Source of the DNA: an uncultured Dorea sp.
Lineage (GTDB): Bacteria; Bacillota; Clostridia; Lachnospirales; Lachnospiraceae
DNA: 7,084 bases
Assembly (NCBI GenBank): GCA_910579335.1
Contig: CAJTUQ010000107.1
Coordinates: 320-7,403, forward strand
Direction: 5' to 3'
Shown here: one piece after another, positions 5,010-7,084 of the stretch
How the letters are laid out: each line of letters starts with the position of its first letter
How positions within the stretch are numbered: the first letter of the stretch is position 1
The notes under the pieces: model-generated
The model's input: only the letters and a program-made list of their open reading frames with translations
Database searches by the model: none
Told to the model about the DNA's origin: nothing
Translations under genes and position numbers: made by a program

Positions 5010-6800
5010 CTATTCCTTTTCCGGCGTAATCTCCAGTCCCAATTCTTCCAGCTGCTTTGCATCTACGGCTGTCGGCGCCTCTGTCATAAGGTCGGAAGCA
5101 TCTTTTATCTTCGGGAATGCGATAACGTCCCGGATGCTGTCCGCCTTTGCCATAAGCATGATAATCCGGTCAAGCCCGTAGGCAAGCCCTGCATGGGGCG
5201 GCACGCCGTACTTAAATGCCGTCAGAAGGAACCCGAACTGCTCTTTTGCCTGTTCCGGCGTAAATCCGAGAACCTCAAACATCTTGTTCTGGATATCCGG
5301 ATCGAAAATCCGGACACTTCCGCCGCCGATTTCATTCCCGTTTAAAACAATGTCATAAGCCTTTGCCCGCACTCTCCCCGGATCACTGTCGATATATGCA
5401 AGGTCTTCCTCCATCGGCATCGTAAACGGATGGTGCATCGCCATAAAGCGGCTTTCCTCCTCGCTCCACTCAAGCAGCGGAAATTCTGTGACCCAAAGGA
5501 ATTTATACTCATCTTTATCAAGAAGCCCCATCTGTTTAGCCAGCTCCAAACGAAGCGCTCCAAGCACCGCCCACACAACCTTATTTTTGTCGGCCGCAAA
5601 AAGAAGCAGGTCCCCGTTTTCTGCGCCCATCGCTTCTATGAGCTTTTCCGTCTCTTCCTCCGTCATAAATTTTGCAAACGAGGACTTCACCGTCCCGTCC
5701 TCCTGCACCGCCATGTAAGCGAGCCCCTTTGCGCCGTAATCCTTGGCAAAGCTTACTAATTTATCTATCTTTTTACGGGGCATCGCTCCCTGCCCTTTTG
5801 CATTGATTCCCCGGACGGTTCCGCCGTTTTCAATGGCGCCCTTAAACACGGCAAACTCACTGTTTTTTACAACTTCCGTGACATCCGTAAGCTCCATGCC
5901 AAAGCGGATGTCCGGCTTGTCGGAGCCATAGCGGTCCATCGCCTCCTGCCAAGTCATCCTCGGCAAGGGAAGCGGCACGTCTACGCCAAGCACCTCGGCA
6001 AATAATTCTTTTAACAGTCTTTCATTGACGTCAATGACATCATCCACGTCCACGAAAGACAGCTCCATATCAATCTGGGTAAATTCCGGCTGCCGGTCCG
6101 CACGAAGATCCTCATCCCGGAAACACTTTGCCAGCTGGAAATAACGGTCGCAGCCGGAGCACATAAGCAGCTGCTTGAAAAGCTGGGGCGACTGGGGCAG
6201 CGCATAAAAATGTCCCTGATGGATCCGGCTCGGCACAAGGTAATCTCTCGCTCCCTCCGGCGTGCTCCCAATTAAGACCGGCGTCTCAATCTCAAGAAAG
6301 CCTTCCGCCGCAAGGAACCGGCGGATCAGCGTCGCCGCCTTGCTCCTCATCATCAGATTCCGCTGCATATCAGGCCTTCTAAGGTCAAGATATCTGTATT
6401 TGAGACGTATTTCCTCTTTTGTCTTTGAGTTCTCCTCAACCGGAAACGGCGGCGTCTCAGACTCAGCAAGAATCCGCAGTGTCTGCGGAATAATTTCAAT
6501 CTCCCCTGTGGCGAGGTTTTCATTCACTGCACCGGAACGCTTTTCTACCATTCCCACAACAGCCACTACATACTCCGCCCGAAGCCGTGCCGCCTTCTCA
6601 AGCAGCGCTTCCTCTGATTTTCCTTCCTCAAATACTACCTGAATAATGCCGGAACGGTCTCGCACATCTACAAACACCAGCCCGCCTTTATTCCTGTTTT
6701 TCTGAACCCACCCCATGATGGTTACGGTCTCACCGACATTCGCCGCCGTAATTTCCGCACAGCGGTGGGTTCTCTTTAGACCCTTCATCAACTCTGCCAT
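5010..6800 (-). CDS. aspS: Aspartyl-tRNA synthetase (596 aa)
   Basis: This class II synthetase charges tRNA-Asp with aspartate in the cytoplasm. It is full length for the bacterial type. An N-terminal OB-fold anticodon-binding domain spans about 1-110 (GWVQKNRNKGGLVFVDVRDR). Catalytic motifs are motif 1 around 168-192 (STPEGARDYLVPSR at 179-192), QSPQLFKQLLM at 203-213, motif 2 FRDEDLRADRQPEFTQID at 227-244, and motif 3 GLAYGLDRIIMLM at 538-550. The bacterial GAD insertion lies at about 290-420. HHPFT (456-460) and SIRDVIAFPK (555-564) are diagnostic. The ATG at 6800 follows AAAGGAGAGGTG, a strong ribosome binding site. It lies 60 bases after a probable hisS, the usual hisS-aspS order in many Firmicutes. 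Residue 38 is Lys, where E. coli AspRS has Leu and non-discriminating enzymes often have His. Whether it also charges tRNA-Asn cannot be decided here. Confidence 0.98.
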   Translation of the reverse strand: MAELMKGLKRTHRCAEITAANVGETVTIMGWVQKNRNKGGLVFVDVRDRSGIIQVVFEEGKSEEALLEKAARLRAEYVVAVVGMVEKRSGAVNENLATGEIEIIPQTLRILAESETPPFPVEENSKTKEEIRLKYRYLDLRRPDMQRNLMMRSKAATLIRRFLAAEGFLEIETPVLIGSTPEGARDYLVPSRIHQGHFYALPQSPQLFKQLLMCSGCDRYFQLAKCFRDEDLRADRQPEFTQIDMELSFVDVDDVIDVNERLLKELFAEVLGVDVPLPLPRMTWQEAMDRYGSDKPDIRFGMELTDVTEVVKNSEFAVFKGAIENGGTVRGINAKGQGAMPRKKIDKLVSFAKDYGAKGLAYMAVQEDGTVKSSFAKFMTEEETEKLIEAMGAENGDLLLFAADKNKVVWAVLGALRLELAKQMGLLDKDEYKFLWVTEFPLLEWSEEESRFMAMHHPFTMPMEEDLAYIDSDPGRVRAKAYDIVLNGNEIGGGSVRIFDPDIQNKMFEVLGFTPEQAKEQFGFLLTAFKYGVPPHAGLAYGLDRIIMLMAKADSIRDVIAFPKIKDASDLMTEAPTAVDAKQLEELGLEITPEKE

Positions 6801-6860
6801 CTTTCACCTCTCCTTTATCTCTCACTCTTCTAAACATTTCCTGCATTCCTGGTTCGTTCG

Positions 6861-7084
6861 CTAATCTCCATAGCACTCCTGGATTTCTTCATACCCGTCT
6901 GCAATAAGCTGCTCCTTCTGGAACTTCTTGTTCTTTTTCATGTTAACAATCAGCACCTGCATACCCGTTTCCCTGTCTTTTTTTGCACTGTCCAGAATCT
7001 TTAATACTTCCTCTTTCGGAAGCTTTTTATCTAACAAGTATGCTTTTTTAACACCCTTTTTGGGCGCCTGATACCCATTTTCCA
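6861..7084 (-). CDS. hisS: C-terminal 73 residues of a synthetase-like protein, probably histidyl-tRNA synthetase
   Basis: Only the 3' end is in the window: an open frame from the right edge to a TAG at 6861-6863. The fragment reads ENGYQAPKKGVKKAYL, then DKKLPKEEVLKILDSAKKD, then QVLIVNMKKNKKFQKEQL and ADGYEEIQECYGD. Its strand-helix-strand look (VLIVNMKK, KFQKEQL, GYEEIQECY) fits the end of a class II anticodon-binding domain. The NKKFQKEQL ending matches my memory of the histidyl-tRNA synthetases of Lachnospiraceae. The position 60 bases before aspS supports this, because hisS-aspS is a widespread Firmicute arrangement. No terminator is visible in the gap, so the two genes are likely cotranscribed. 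The catalytic motifs lie outside the window, so identity rests on a short tail and context. The symbol is tentative. Confidence 0.55.
   Translation of the reverse strand, partial: ENGYQAPKKGVKKAYLLDKKLPKEEVLKILDSAKKDRETGMQVLIVNMKKNKKFQKEQLIADGYEEIQECYGD

Noticed and set aside
6262..6642. Plus-strand open frame of 126 codons
   Set aside because: Antisense to aspS, whose protein is full length and highly conserved in this region.
6730..6846. 38-codon minus-strand frame overlapping the aspS start
   Set aside because: It starts in the hisS-aspS gap and covers the aspS ribosome site and first codons in another frame. Its coding looks incidental and it has no clear ribosome site of its own.

Overview
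The window looks like chromosomal DNA of a Gram-positive member of the Clostridia, most likely Lachnospiraceae. This is inferred from an aspS gene preceded by what looks like hisS, strong AGGAGG-type ribosome binding sites, a medium GC content, and a two-component system followed by an FtsX-like ABC transporter. Every supported gene lies on the minus strand, so transcription runs from right to left. Genes are packed with gaps of about 30-90 bases or overlap slightly. I see no tRNA, rRNA, CRISPR array, insertion sequence or phage gene, and no gene-free stretch longer than 100 bases.

Right part (7084 down to 3404): the 3' end of a gene that is probably hisS is followed by a complete aspS (aspartyl-tRNA synthetase). 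Next come a short nitroreductase-family flavoprotein, a GNAT acetyltransferase and a small secreted protein. The secreted protein has a signal peptide, a Gln/Asp/Glu-rich linker and a C-terminal half made of seven 11-residue (hendecad) helical repeats. A 14-bp tandem repeat covers the junction between the acetyltransferase and the secreted-protein gene.

Middle: an intrinsic terminator closes this group. Its U-tract touches the Shine-Dalgarno sequence of the next gene, an OmpR-family response regulator. That leaves no room for a promoter. The descending arm of the terminator can instead pair with the Shine-Dalgarno, so the junction could act as a switch.

Left part (3346 down to 1): the response regulator and a short histidine kinase overlap by 14 bases. 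The kinase has two membrane helices joined by only a few residues, so it has no extracellular sensor domain. An ABC ATPase and an FtsX/MacB-like permease (cut by the window edge) follow with an ATGA overlap. At the end of the kinase gene and just after it lie four direct repeats of a TGTCAC-type hexamer at exactly 11-bp spacing, then 10 bp, then a TATAGT -10 box with no -35. This is the layout of a PhoB/OmpR-type activator promoter and suggests that the regulator switches on the transporter. The most plausible reading is a signal-responsive export or resistance module, for example against a membrane-active peptide, but the substrate cannot be read from the sequence.
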